Source: Acuticoccus yangtzensis (lineage in GTDB: Bacteria; Pseudomonadota; Alphaproteobacteria; Rhizobiales; Amorphaceae). From it: a stretch of 32,161 nt of DNA. Below the pieces are notes generated by a model. That model saw only the letters and a list, made by a program, of their open reading frames with translations. It was not told the DNA's origin and did no database searches. Both the position numbers and the translations under genes were made by a program. The number at the start of each line of letters is the position of its first letter. The stretch's first letter is position 1. The stretch spans positions 1 to 32,161 of the forward strand of contig NZ_MJUX01000015.1 in assembly GCF_001927245.1 (NCBI RefSeq). The letters run 5' to 3'. Positions 7,136-14,961 of this stretch are shown here, piece by piece.

Positions 7136-8233
7136 TCATGAGCGAGATGCGGTGCCAATAAACCGCGGCAAGTATTTTTGAGTCCAGCGATCGCCGGCGA
7201 TCGCAAATGCAATAAGAAATATTACTGCAAGTACGGTTCCAATTGCGGAGTCGGCGCGGTCCCAACGTATGAGTATGGGGTAATGGAACGCGTATAGTCC
7301 GTATGATATGGATGCAAGAAATATTATTGGCTTTGCGGCCGGCCATGAAATCCGCGCTGCACACACGCCAAGCGGGCCAAAGAAAAAAATAATCAGAAAA
7401 ATTGCCACTACGAAATGGCGAACCATAAGGAACGGGTACGTGCCAAAGCTGCTAAAACCTTGCCAAGTTACATTCAGTACAGCCAGCCCCGTCAAGGCGG
7501 ACAACCAAAGAAGGGGCGTTGTAAGTGCCAATGCGTTGCGTGCACCAGAGAGATAGGCGTTGGCTGCCATTGCGCCGCACCACCAGACGAGAAAATAGGC
7601 TGTAACAAGCGAGAGATGATTAGGAATGAGGATGTAAAACGCAAACGATGCGAAAGAAATTACGCCAATAATATAATTGGATGACCGTGGCATTCGATGC
7701 CATAACATGAGGGCTAAGGGAAAGATGAGATAGAAAAACATCTCGTATGAGAGTGACCAAAGCGGCGTGTTTCCTGCGTAAGGATCGACGATAACGCCGG
7801 GTTTCAGTGCTGAAACATCTTGAAGTCCCGCCAAAGTTCCAAAAAGGCGGCGCCAATCCATGATCGCCGCGAGGTTTCCGTTGTCTAAAGCGACAACAGC
7901 ACCAATCAGGCAAGCGATAATGAGTGTCGGGTAGATGCGCCGGATGCGGCGCATGTAATAGTTTTGAGGAGGAATGGCTCTTCCGTGCTCATTGGCAAAT
8001 ATTACAAAGCCGCTCAGCACGAAAAAGACGAGTACGGCCTCTTGACCAAAACTGAAAATTAACCGTATTAGACCAGTTATTTCATGTGTTTGTGCGATAT
8101 GGTGAAATATTACATATATCGCTGCGCTGCAGCGCGCGAGATCGAGCGCCAAGCTGACCCGTTTGCTAATGATTTTTCTCGGTCTCAACGAGGATTTCTT
8201 CGTATCGTTGGGGCATGCCGATGGCGTTGTCAT
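7136..8233 (-). CDS. Acyltransferase family 3 membrane protein, AT-rich and probably recently acquired
   Basis: A 365-residue integral membrane protein of the acyltransferase-3 (OafA/NodX-like) family, which transfers acetyl or other acyl groups to surface sugars. It contains LALDLARCSAAIYVIFHHIAQT, with the conserved Arg and the His used for acyl transfer. Next come LVFFVLSGFVIF and YYMRRIRRIYPTLI. After these it has NTPLWSLSYEMFFYLIFPLAL and, near the end, SISYGLYAFHYPIL. About ten hydrophobic segments are visible. Base composition is close to half A+T, in sharp contrast to the very GC-rich neighbours. It also uses many A/T-ending codons, which suggests transfer from a different source. It converges on the GT4 gene with a 43-bp gap. 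Confidence 0.88.
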   Translation of the reverse strand: MTTPSACPNDTKKSSLRPRKIISKRVSLALDLARCSAAIYVIFHHIAQTHEITGLIRLIFSFGQEAVLVFFVLSGFVIFANEHGRAIPPQNYYMRRIRRIYPTLIIACLIGAVVALDNGNLAAIMDWRRLFGTLAGLQDVSALKPGVIVDPYAGNTPLWSLSYEMFFYLIFPLALMLWHRMPRSSNYIIGVISFASFAFYILIPNHLSLVTAYFLVWWCGAMAANAYLSGARNALALTTPLLWLSALTGLAVLNVTWQGFSSFGTYPFLMVRHFVVAIFLIIFFFGPLGVCAARISWPAAKPIIFLASISYGLYAFHYPILIRWDRADSAIGTVLAVIFLIAFAIAGDRWTQKYLPRFIGTASRS

Positions 8234-8406
8234 AGATCCAGCGCCCTACTTTCTATAAACAATTATGATCGAAAATTGACTGACATGGGAAGCAGCATTG
8301 AGCTGCATAAGTAACGAATAGTCTGGTCCGAAAGGGAGGGCTTATTCACATTTAATTGGAGGGGCATGGCCACAGGTGGACCAACTTCCGCGCTGATGGC
8401 ACCACC

Positions 8407-8422
8407 GTTTCGCATGCGAAAC
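8407..8422. promoter_or_regulatory. parS: Distal parS-like palindrome
   Basis: An exact GTTTCGCATGCGAAAC, 4.3 kb from the main array and ten bases beyond the stop codon of the GntR gene. It has the same arms and the same AT centre as the copies at 2754, 3933 and 4082, so chance is unlikely. It may be an additional ParB loading site. Confidence 0.65.
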
Positions 8423-8432
8423 ACCCACCCCC

Positions 8433-9200
8433 TCACAACAGCCGTGTGTCCACCCGGACGAGGTCGCCGCGGTAGATGACCTGGCCGCGGTAGAGGAGGC
8501 GGCCGTCGTCGCTCACCACGGTCCGTAAAAGTTCGCCGATGGGGGAGCCGACGGCAAGGCCGAGAAGATCGGCGATTATCGTGTCGGCGGCGCCGATGGT
8601 GAGGGTCTGGAACGCCCCGCCCAGGGAGGGGCCGAGGAGGCGGCTCAGGACGGCGAGCACCATCTCGGATTGGAAGCCGGCGGGGTCGCGGGCGAACACC
8701 TCGGCGTCGAGATAAAGGTCGGTGTAGGCATAAGGCAGCCCCTCCACACGGTGGAGGCGGCGCATGAAGACGTAGGAGTCCGCCACGCTGCGGGCCGCTT
8801 CGTCCGGCGACAGCGGCAGGCGTTGCCCGTGGCGCAGGATCAGAACCTCGTTGGCCAGAAGCCCCCGCTGCTTCTCGTAGCCGGCGATGAGGTCCGACCA
8901 GGTGGTCGACAAAGCCAGCCACTGGCGCGCATTGGGGCCGTGGGCGACGAAGGTGCCGCGCCCGTGCTGGCGCTCCAAAAGCCCCTCCGCCTCCAGCATC
9001 GACACCGCGTGGCGCACCGTGATCAGCGAAACGCCGAACTCCTGCGCCAGAGCCTCCAGCGAGGGCAGCCGGTCGCCCGACGTGCGCTGCCCCGACCGGA
9101 TCTGCCGGCGCAGACGGTCGCACACGATCGCATAGAGCTTCACATCGCCGGGCCGCCGGCCGCCCTGCGGCGCACGGGGGCGGGTCTCCTCAACGCTCAT
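8433..9200 (-). CDS. GntR/HutC-family transcriptional regulator with UTRA domain
   Basis: A 255-residue regulator. An N-terminal winged helix (KLYAIVCDRLRRQIRSGQ, then GDRLPSLEALAQEFGVSLITVRHAVSMLEAEGLLERQHGRGTFV) occupies residues ~20-86. It is followed by a UTRA effector-binding domain (ADSYVFMRRLHRVEGLPYAYTDLYLDAEV...). HutC-type regulators usually repress neighbouring catabolic or transport genes until a small ligand binds. It lies nine bases downstream of tctA on the same strand and may be co-transcribed with the transporter. The likely target is the inverted repeat at 12248-12265. The ligand is unknown. Confidence 0.9.
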   Translation of the reverse strand: MSVEETRPRAPQGGRRPGDVKLYAIVCDRLRRQIRSGQRTSGDRLPSLEALAQEFGVSLITVRHAVSMLEAEGLLERQHGRGTFVAHGPNARQWLALSTTWSDLIAGYEKQRGLLANEVLILRHGQRLPLSPDEAARSVADSYVFMRRLHRVEGLPYAYTDLYLDAEVFARDPAGFQSEMVLAVLSRLLGPSLGGAFQTLTIGAADTIIADLLGLAVGSPIGELLRTVVSDDGRLLYRGQVIYRGDLVRVDTRLL

Positions 9201-9209
9201 TCTCGTCCT

Positions 9210-10736
9210 CTAGTCCCGCGCAGTCTCGGGCACCGTCGCAGCCGCCGGGCGCTTGCGCCGGAAGGTCATGACGCCGAGCGCCACCACGGCAAGCCCCAAA
9301 AAGACCGCGCTCAAGGGCCGCGTGACGAACACGGTGGGGTCACCCGCCGACAGCATCAAGGCCAGGCGCAGATTGTTCTCCACCAGCGGCCCCAGGATGA
9401 AGGCGATCAAAAGCGCCGCCGGACTGATCCCCCAGCGCTTGAAGAACACGCCGATCACCGCGAACACCACCATCACCTTCACATCGAACAGGCTCTGGTT
9501 CGTGCTGTAGGCGCCGACGAAGCAGAAGAAGGCGATCGGCGCCAGGAGATAGGCCCGGCGAATGGTGCTGAGCCGCGCCGCCAAGGGAAGCAGCGGCAGG
9601 GGAATGAGGAAGAGGAGGATGTCCGACAGAAGGAGCAGCAGAAAGAGCGAATAGACGAAGGCCGGCTCGCTCGACATCAAAAGCGGCCCCGGCGCCAGGC
9701 CGTGGATCATGAAGGCGCCCATGATGATCGCGACCGAGAGGGAGCCCGGAATGCCCAAGGTCAGCATCGGCACGAGGGCGGTGCCGCAGACGGCGTTGTT
9801 GGCGGACTCGGCCGCTGCGACCCCCTTCAACTCGCCCTTGCCGAAGGTTTCGGGATGGCCGGAGGTCATCCGCGCCTGGTCGTAGCCCATGAAGGCGGCG
9901 GTGATGGACCCCACCCCCGGCAGCGCCCCGCACACCGAGCCGATGATGCTGGAGCGCAGGATCACCCCGGCGGCGCGTTTGAGGTCGGCAAGTTTCAGCC
10001 ATGCGCCTTTCAGGGGCAGGCGGGGTTTCGCAGCGGACGCGGCGCTGGAGAGCTCCTCGCGCATCTGCACGAAGACTTCCGACAGGACGAGAAGGCCGAT
10101 GGTCATCGCGAGGAGATCGAGCCCCTGGTCGAGATGCAGGACGCCGAAGGTGAGGCGCCGCTCGGCGGTCAGAGGGTCAAGCCCGATGCAGCCGAGATAA
10201 AGCCCCAGCGCCGTCGCCATCAGCCCCTTGATGATCGAGCGGCTGCCGGTGCCGGACACGATGACGAGGGAAAGGAGCATTAGCGAGGCGAGATCCGCCG
10301 GGCCGAAGGTGACCGCGAACTCGGAGATGGCGGGGGCGGCCACGAACAAGAGCGCATCGGAGAAGAGGGCGCCGATGACGGAGGCTGCGAGCGCCATCGT
10401 CATCGCCTGCATGGACTTGCCTTGCTGCGAAAGCGGGTAGCCGTCGAGCGCGGTGGGGGCGGCCTCGGGCGTGCCGGGCGTGTTGAGGAGGATCGCCGAG
10501 ATCGACCCGCCGAAGACGCTCCCCTTCCAGCACCCCATCAGGATGGCGATGGAGAAGAGGGGCGACCAGTGGAAGGTCAGCGGGATCATCAAGGCGATCG
10601 CCATGGTGCCCGAAAGGCCCGGCACCGCGCCCAGGATGACCCCGGCGGTGACGCCGAGCGCCACGGCCAGGAGGTTCGCCGGCAGGAAGGCGGTGGAGAT
10701 GGCGGAGGCGAGGACGTCGGCGGAGAGAAAGTCCAA
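9210..10736 (-). CDS. tctA: Tripartite tricarboxylate transporter, large membrane subunit TctA
   Basis: A 508-residue polytopic membrane protein of the TctA family, the large permease of a secondary transporter that works with a periplasmic binding protein. The family signature near the N-terminus reads VILGAVPGLSGTMAIALMIP and then LTFHWSP. The glycine-rich GSVFGGSISAILLNTPGTPEA and the second repeat GSVCGALPGVGSITAAFMGYDQARM are also present. About a dozen hydrophobic segments are visible. Length matches the family (~500). It starts six bases after the stop of tctB, so tctC, tctB and tctA form one operon. Substrates of the family are organic acids and related anions; the specific one is not readable here. 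Confidence 0.95.
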   Translation of the reverse strand: MDFLSADVLASAISTAFLPANLLAVALGVTAGVILGAVPGLSGTMAIALMIPLTFHWSPLFSIAILMGCWKGSVFGGSISAILLNTPGTPEAAPTALDGYPLSQQGKSMQAMTMALAASVIGALFSDALLFVAAPAISEFAVTFGPADLASLMLLSLVIVSGTGSRSIIKGLMATALGLYLGCIGLDPLTAERRLTFGVLHLDQGLDLLAMTIGLLVLSEVFVQMREELSSAASAAKPRLPLKGAWLKLADLKRAAGVILRSSIIGSVCGALPGVGSITAAFMGYDQARMTSGHPETFGKGELKGVAAAESANNAVCGTALVPMLTLGIPGSLSVAIIMGAFMIHGLAPGPLLMSSEPAFVYSLFLLLLLSDILLFLIPLPLLPLAARLSTIRRAYLLAPIAFFCFVGAYSTNQSLFDVKVMVVFAVIGVFFKRWGISPAALLIAFILGPLVENNLRLALMLSAGDPTVFVTRPLSAVFLGLAVVALGVMTFRRKRPAAATVPETARD

Positions 10737-10742
10737 GGGGCC

Positions 10743-11225
10743 CTACCAGAGCTGTCCGGCCGGCAGCGGCACGCCGAGCACGGTGTGAATGGCGAGATAG
10801 AGGACGGCCGTCACCGCCAGCGCGATGATGATGGCGGGCAGCGGGCGGATGCCGATGAGAAGGAAGAGCAGGATCTGCATGGCCGCCCCGGTGAGGAGGA
10901 TGCCGAGGACGGGTAGGAGCCAGGCCGACAGCGCCACCACGCCGGCGGCGGCGCCGAGGCGCAGCCACGCGGCCAGGGTGAGGGGCGGCGCGAGGGGCGG
11001 CGGGGGCGCCTCGTCACTCGCGCCGCGGCCGAGGAGGGCGGCGCCGATCTGAAGGAGGCTGAAGAGGCCGAGCGCGCCGGCGCCGATCATCGGCAGGATG
11101 GTCGCCTCCGCCCCATAAGGGCCGATGGCGCGCGGGATGACGGCAAGGCACAGGCCCGCCAGCGCGGCGAATCCCAGGCCGATGAAGAGCTCGGAGCGGT
11201 CCGGCGGCGCGGCGGCCGGGGCCAT
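10743..11225 (-). CDS. tctB: Tripartite tricarboxylate transporter, small membrane subunit TctB
   Basis: A 160-residue protein with four hydrophobic segments: LFIGLGFAALAGLCLAVIP, ILPMIGAGALGLFSLLQIG, LGAAAGVVALSAWLLPVLGI and a long C-terminal pair ending LYLAIHTVLGVPLPAGQLW. This is the size and topology of TctB. A proline-rich loop (APPPPLAPPLT) sits in the middle. The start ATG 11225 is chosen because it lies two bases after the tctC stop, with AAGG just before it. A frame extends 13 codons further upstream inside tctC but has no such support. Confidence 0.88.
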   Translation of the reverse strand: MAPAAAPPDRSELFIGLGFAALAGLCLAVIPRAIGPYGAEATILPMIGAGALGLFSLLQIGAALLGRGASDEAPPPPLAPPLTLAAWLRLGAAAGVVALSAWLLPVLGILLTGAAMQILLFLLIGIRPLPAIIIALAVTAVLYLAIHTVLGVPLPAGQLW

Positions 11226-11227
11226 CC

Positions 11228-12178
11228 TTAGTTCAGACCGAGTTCGGTGAGGAGGGCGCCCCATTCGGCGCGCATCTCGGCAAGGTCGGCCTCATAGTCG
11301 GCGCCGGGCACGAAGGCGGGGAAGAGGTCGAGTTTCGCAGCGGCCGCCTGAACGCCCTCGTCCTCCACCGCGACCTTGAGGGCCGCTTCCAGCGTGGCGC
11401 GGATCTCGGGATCGATGCCGGCGGGGGCGACGATGGACATGTAGGAGACCTGGGCGAAGTCGATCCCCTTGTCGGTGACGACGGGCATGTCGGGGAGCTG
11501 CGGGAAGGGGCGTTCGCTGGTGACGAGGATCGGCTTCACCTTACCCGCCTGCACCGGGGCGAGGATGGGGCCGATGGTGTTGTTGACGAGGTCCACATGG
11601 CCGCCGACGAGGGCCGCCACCGCCTTGGCGCCGCCCTGGAAGGGGATGTGGCGCCACTCGATGCCGAGCTCCTTGCCGAGGCGCTCCATCATCAGATGGT
11701 TGGTGGTGCCGGTGCCGACGCTGCCATAGGTGACGGTGCCGGGGTTGGCCTTGGCGTAGTCCACCAGCTCTTCCCAGGTGTCGTAGGGCGCGTTCTTCTT
11801 GGCGAAGATGCCGTAATCGTAGGGCATGACGCCGGCGATCTGGACCACGTCCTCGGGCGTATAGGGCAATTCGCGCATCTGCGGGACGATGGCGAGGGCG
11901 GGCATGTTGGCGGTGCCGATATGGTAGCCGTCGGGCTCGGTCTCGGCGGTGGCGGCGAGGCCGATGGTGCCGCCCGCCCCGGCGGTGTTGGAGACGACGA
12001 CGGTGCCGCCGAGTTCCTTGCCGAGCGCTTCGGCGAGGAGGCGGGCGACCGTGTCGGTGGAGCCGCCGGCGCCGAAGTTCACGATCATCTGGATGGGTTT
12101 GGCGGGGTAGTCCTCGGCCTGGGTGGCGAGGCTGGTGGCCAGAAGTGCCGCACCGGCGGCGACGAGTGTCTTGAACAT
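11228..12178 (-). CDS. tctC: Tripartite tricarboxylate transporter substrate-binding protein TctC
   Basis: A periplasmic solute-binding protein of 316 residues (Bug/TctC family). The chosen ATG 12178 has AGGAG seven bases upstream and begins a clear Sec signal peptide (MFKTLVAAGAALLATSLATQA, cleavage before EDYPAKPI). An upstream ATG at 12286 would place extra residues ahead of the signal, so I reject it. Family landmarks are YPAKPIQMIVNFGAGGSTDT, AGAGGTIGLAATAETEPDGY and ITYGSVGTGTTNHLM-like text (VTYGSVGTGTTNHLMMERLG). FQGGAKAVAALVGGHVDL is also present. The protein captures the solute and delivers it to TctAB. It is first in the operon and divergent from the phosphoesterase gene. The ligand cannot be read from the sequence. 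Confidence 0.95.
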   Translation of the reverse strand: MFKTLVAAGAALLATSLATQAEDYPAKPIQMIVNFGAGGSTDTVARLLAEALGKELGGTVVVSNTAGAGGTIGLAATAETEPDGYHIGTANMPALAIVPQMRELPYTPEDVVQIAGVMPYDYGIFAKKNAPYDTWEELVDYAKANPGTVTYGSVGTGTTNHLMMERLGKELGIEWRHIPFQGGAKAVAALVGGHVDLVNNTIGPILAPVQAGKVKPILVTSERPFPQLPDMPVVTDKGIDFAQVSYMSIVAPAGIDPEIRATLEAALKVAVEDEGVQAAAAKLDLFPAFVPGADYEADLAEMRAEWGALLTELGLN

Positions 12179-12247
12179 CCCTACGCTCCTCATGATGGCG
12201 CCGGGTTTGGCGCGCCGCGTCGCGGTCTCGACGCCGAGACCTAATGT

Positions 12248-12265
12248 CATTATGAAAACATAATG
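12248..12265. promoter_or_regulatory. Perfect inverted repeat in the tctC / phosphoesterase divergent promoter
   Basis: CATTATG-AAAA-CATAATG has perfect 7-bp arms around four A residues. It lies 70 bp before tctC and 110 bp before the phosphoesterase gene. It sits in the only AT-rich patch of this region, where promoters would be expected. GntR-type dimers bind repeats of this size, so it is a plausible operator for the regulator at 8433-9200. Confidence 0.55.
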
Positions 12266-12375
12266 TCTTGGCGCTTTGTCAAGCATGCTTGCGTCTTGGG
12301 CAGTGGCGGCTTCGGGCCGCCTTCGCGGCGCGCCGCGCGGTGTCGCGGCGCTGCCGCCAATGGGAGAAATGTTTG

Positions 12376-14265
12376 ATGTCTCAGCCGGTTGTGAGCCCCG
12401 CCTCCGGGACGTGCCTGGCCCGCTTCGCGGTGATCGCCGACACCCATGTGGGGCCGGTGGACGGGGTGACGCCCTCGCCCTGGGTGTCCAACCGGCTGGC
12501 CAATGACCGGGTGCGGGCGGTGGTGGCGCGGGTCAACCAGCTGGCGCCGGACTTCGTGATCCACCTGGGGGACATGGTGCATCCGACGCCGGATCAGCCG
12601 GGCTATGTGCCCGCCGCCAACCGCTTTCATCAGCTGATGGCCCCTTTGGAGGCGCCGCTTCATGTGATCCCCGGCAACCACGATATCGGCGACAAGCCGA
12701 TGGTGTGGACGCCGGCGAAGATCTGCACCGACGATTTCGTCGCCCATTATGAGGCGCTGTTCGGGGCCGATCATGGCGCCTTCACGCACGGGCCGATGCG
12801 GGTGGTGATGGTGAACAGCCAGATCATCAATTCGGGCAGCGACCGGGAGGCGGCGCAGTGGGCGTGGCTGGAGGCCGAGCTTGCGGCGCACCAGGACAAG
12901 CGGCTCTTCGTGTTCGGTCATCAGCCGCTGCGCCTCGTCGCCGCTGACGAGGCCGAGCATTATGACAACACCGCCGAGCCGGGGCGGGGGCGGATGCTGG
13001 ATCTTCTCGCCCGCTATGGGGCCGAGAGCTGGATGTCGGCCCACGTTCACACCTTCTTCTACGACCGGGAGGGGCCGACCGATCTTTATGTTCTGCCCGC
13101 GGTGAGTGCGCTGCGGCTCGACTATTCGGAGCTGTTCAAGGCGCCGCCGCCGGAGGGCGACGAGTTCGGCCGCAACGACCGGGACAAGCTGGGTTTTGCG
13201 CTGGTGGAGGTGTTCGAGGCGGGCCATGTGGTCCACCACATCCGCACCCACGGCGAGACCTTGGTGGAGGGCGAGACGCTGGCCGAGGGGGAGAGGGCCG
13301 GGAGCGAGGCGGGGCTGGACGCGGTGGGGGAGGAGGCTTTTCCCGTGCCGGGGGCGCCCCTACTGAGGGGGATGCCGCGCCTGCATCCGCGTCTGGGCGG
13401 TCTGTTGCCGATCGGGGTGGAGCTGCGCGACCCGTGGGCCAAACCCTTGGAGGTCGCCTATTCGGGCGTGGTGGACGCCTTCGGCCGCAAGCCCGCGCGC
13501 GACGATTATCGCCTGCTGGCGCTGATCGAAACCGGGCTGAACCGGCTGCGCGTGCCGCTGATGGACGTGGCCGACCCCGAAACGCGCGCCCGGATGCGCA
13601 CCTTCGCCGCCAACGGCTTCACCTTCTCCACCTTCCTGTTCGGCCTTCCCGATGCGGCGACTTATGCGCTGCTCGCGGGGGCGGCGGACGTGCTCTCCCA
13701 GGTGACGATCATTCTGCCCAAGGCCCAGATTGCCGGGAAGGCGGGAGAGCTCGCCGCGCTGAAGAGGGCGGGGTTGAAGGTCTTCTTGTCGCCCTTGCGC
13801 TCGTCCGCCGACCATGGCCACTCGGTGGAGGGGCGCTTTGCCCATGTCATCGATCAGGGGTTCGAGCCGGGGGCGCTCGGCCTTCTGGACGAGGTGGGGC
13901 TGGTGGCGGGCGCCGTCCCCTTCGTCGACGGGGTGGTGTTCGAGACGGTGCGCGGCGAGGCGCCGACCGGGGTGATCGAGGCGCTGATTGGCGCCACCGC
14001 CCCGCGCGGCTTGTCGTTGAGCCTGACGGTGAAGATGGGGGGCGCCAACCCGGCGGCGCTGACGGGGAGCCGCGCCGATGCCGCGGCGCTCGCCTGCGAC
14101 GCCCTGGAGGCGGCGGCGCTGCTGCCGGCGGGCGGCGAGGTGATCCTCGACACCCTCACCGACATCGACCGCGGCTATTTCCCCCGCTTCGGCCTCTATG
14201 ACCGGCGGATGAACCCCACCGCGGCGAGCATGGCCTTCGCCCGGCGGCACGAGGCGGCGGTTTGA
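12376..14265 (+). CDS. Two-domain calcineurin-like metallophosphoesterase with uncharacterised C-terminal domain
   Basis: A 629-residue protein. Residues ~15-230 hold a complete calcineurin-like two-metal phosphoesterase site: FAVIADTH (Asp22, His24), HLGDMVH (Asp66), PGNHD (Asn101, His102), FGHQPL and the final SAHVH. It should cleave a phosphomonoester or diester. An acidic linker (HGETLVEGETLAEGERAGSE) joins a second domain of ~290 residues. That domain includes LRDPWAKPLEVAYSG, LLALIETGLNRLRVPLMDV, a segment with VTIILPKAQIAGKAGEL, and later LDTLTDIDRGYFPRFGLYD. The alternation of hydrophobic strands and helices resembles a TIM barrel, but I do not recognise the family. ATG 12376 is chosen over an upstream in-frame ATG (12268) because GGAGAAA precedes it and the conserved fold starts just after. 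No signal peptide is visible, so it is probably cytoplasmic. It may process the solute taken up by TctABC. Confidence 0.85.
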   Translation: MSQPVVSPASGTCLARFAVIADTHVGPVDGVTPSPWVSNRLANDRVRAVVARVNQLAPDFVIHLGDMVHPTPDQPGYVPAANRFHQLMAPLEAPLHVIPGNHDIGDKPMVWTPAKICTDDFVAHYEALFGADHGAFTHGPMRVVMVNSQIINSGSDREAAQWAWLEAELAAHQDKRLFVFGHQPLRLVAADEAEHYDNTAEPGRGRMLDLLARYGAESWMSAHVHTFFYDREGPTDLYVLPAVSALRLDYSELFKAPPPEGDEFGRNDRDKLGFALVEVFEAGHVVHHIRTHGETLVEGETLAEGERAGSEAGLDAVGEEAFPVPGAPLLRGMPRLHPRLGGLLPIGVELRDPWAKPLEVAYSGVVDAFGRKPARDDYRLLALIETGLNRLRVPLMDVADPETRARMRTFAANGFTFSTFLFGLPDAATYALLAGAADVLSQVTIILPKAQIAGKAGELAALKRAGLKVFLSPLRSSADHGHSVEGRFAHVIDQGFEPGALGLLDEVGLVAGAVPFVDGVVFETVRGEAPTGVIEALIGATAPRGLSLSLTVKMGGANPAALTGSRADAAALACDALEAAALLPAGGEVILDTLTDIDRGYFPRFGLYDRRMNPTAASMAFARRHEAAV

Positions 14266-14358
14266 GGGCCGTTCGCGTGGGAATCGGCCCATAAATCGGT
14301 TGCTTGAGAGGGGGGAGGGACACTAGGGTCGACCGGCATCCATTTTATTTCTCAATTC

Positions 14359-14922
14359 ATGGTTCCGCCTGTCTCCCTCGACATTCAAGCCAACCGCTCG
14401 ATGAGGAAGTGGACGCGCCGTGAGCAGGTCGGGCGTGTTCTGTTTGCCTGTATTCTCCCGCTCTTTCGCCTGTCGCCTCGGCCCTTGTGGGGGTTCAGGC
14501 GCGCGATATTGCGAGCCTTCGGGGCGCGGATCGGGTCTGATGTGCACATCACCCCGTCGGTGGCGATCACCATTCCGTGGAACCTCAGTGTGGGGGACAG
14601 GGCCGCTGTCGGCGAACGGGCAATCCTTTATGCGCTGGGGCCGATCATGATCGGCGCCGATGCGACGATTTCCCAAGGCGCCCACATCTGCGCCGGGACG
14701 CACGATTTTCGTGATCCGACGATGCCGCTTTTGAAGCCGCCGGTCACGATCGGGGCGGGGGCGTGGATCTGTGCCGACGCCTTTGTCGGCCCCGGTGTGA
14801 GCGTGGGCGAGCTGGCCGTGGTCGGCGCCCGCGCGGTGGCGATGCGCGACGTGGAGGCCGCGGCGATCGTCGTCGGCAACCCGGCGCGAACGGTGGGGAC
14901 GCGGCGGATGGACCGGGGTTGA
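14359..14922 (+). CDS. WcaF-like hexapeptide-repeat acetyltransferase
   Basis: A 187-residue left-handed beta-helix enzyme of the colanic-acid acetyltransferase WcaF type, which moves acetyl from acetyl-CoA to a sugar. The N-terminal segment (REQVGRVLFACILPLFRLSP, then RPLWGFRRAILRAFGARIG) is typical of WcaF relatives. It is followed by hexapeptide repeats (IGSDVHITPSVAITIPWNLSVG; IMIGADATISQGAHICAGTHDF), and His in GTHDF is the likely catalytic residue. The last repeats are VTIGAGAWICADAFVGPGVSVG and AVVGARAVAMRDV. The protein ends with the GNPARTVGTR motif. It begins the polysaccharide cluster and is followed by a GT2 gene 39 bp downstream. No clear ribosome site precedes the ATG, so the start is tentative. 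Confidence 0.88.
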   Translation: MVPPVSLDIQANRSMRKWTRREQVGRVLFACILPLFRLSPRPLWGFRRAILRAFGARIGSDVHITPSVAITIPWNLSVGDRAAVGERAILYALGPIMIGADATISQGAHICAGTHDFRDPTMPLLKPPVTIGAGAWICADAFVGPGVSVGELAVVGARAVAMRDVEAAAIVVGNPARTVGTRRMDRG

Positions 14923-14961
14923 TGGGCTCTGTCCGGCGTGTCGCGGCGTAGGGGGGCTGCC

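Noticed and set aside
8670-10283. A 537-codon plus-strand frame opposite gntR and tctA
   Set aside because: It has the His/Arg/Gln-rich composition of a reverse-strand shadow, and the minus strand carries TctA and GntR signatures.
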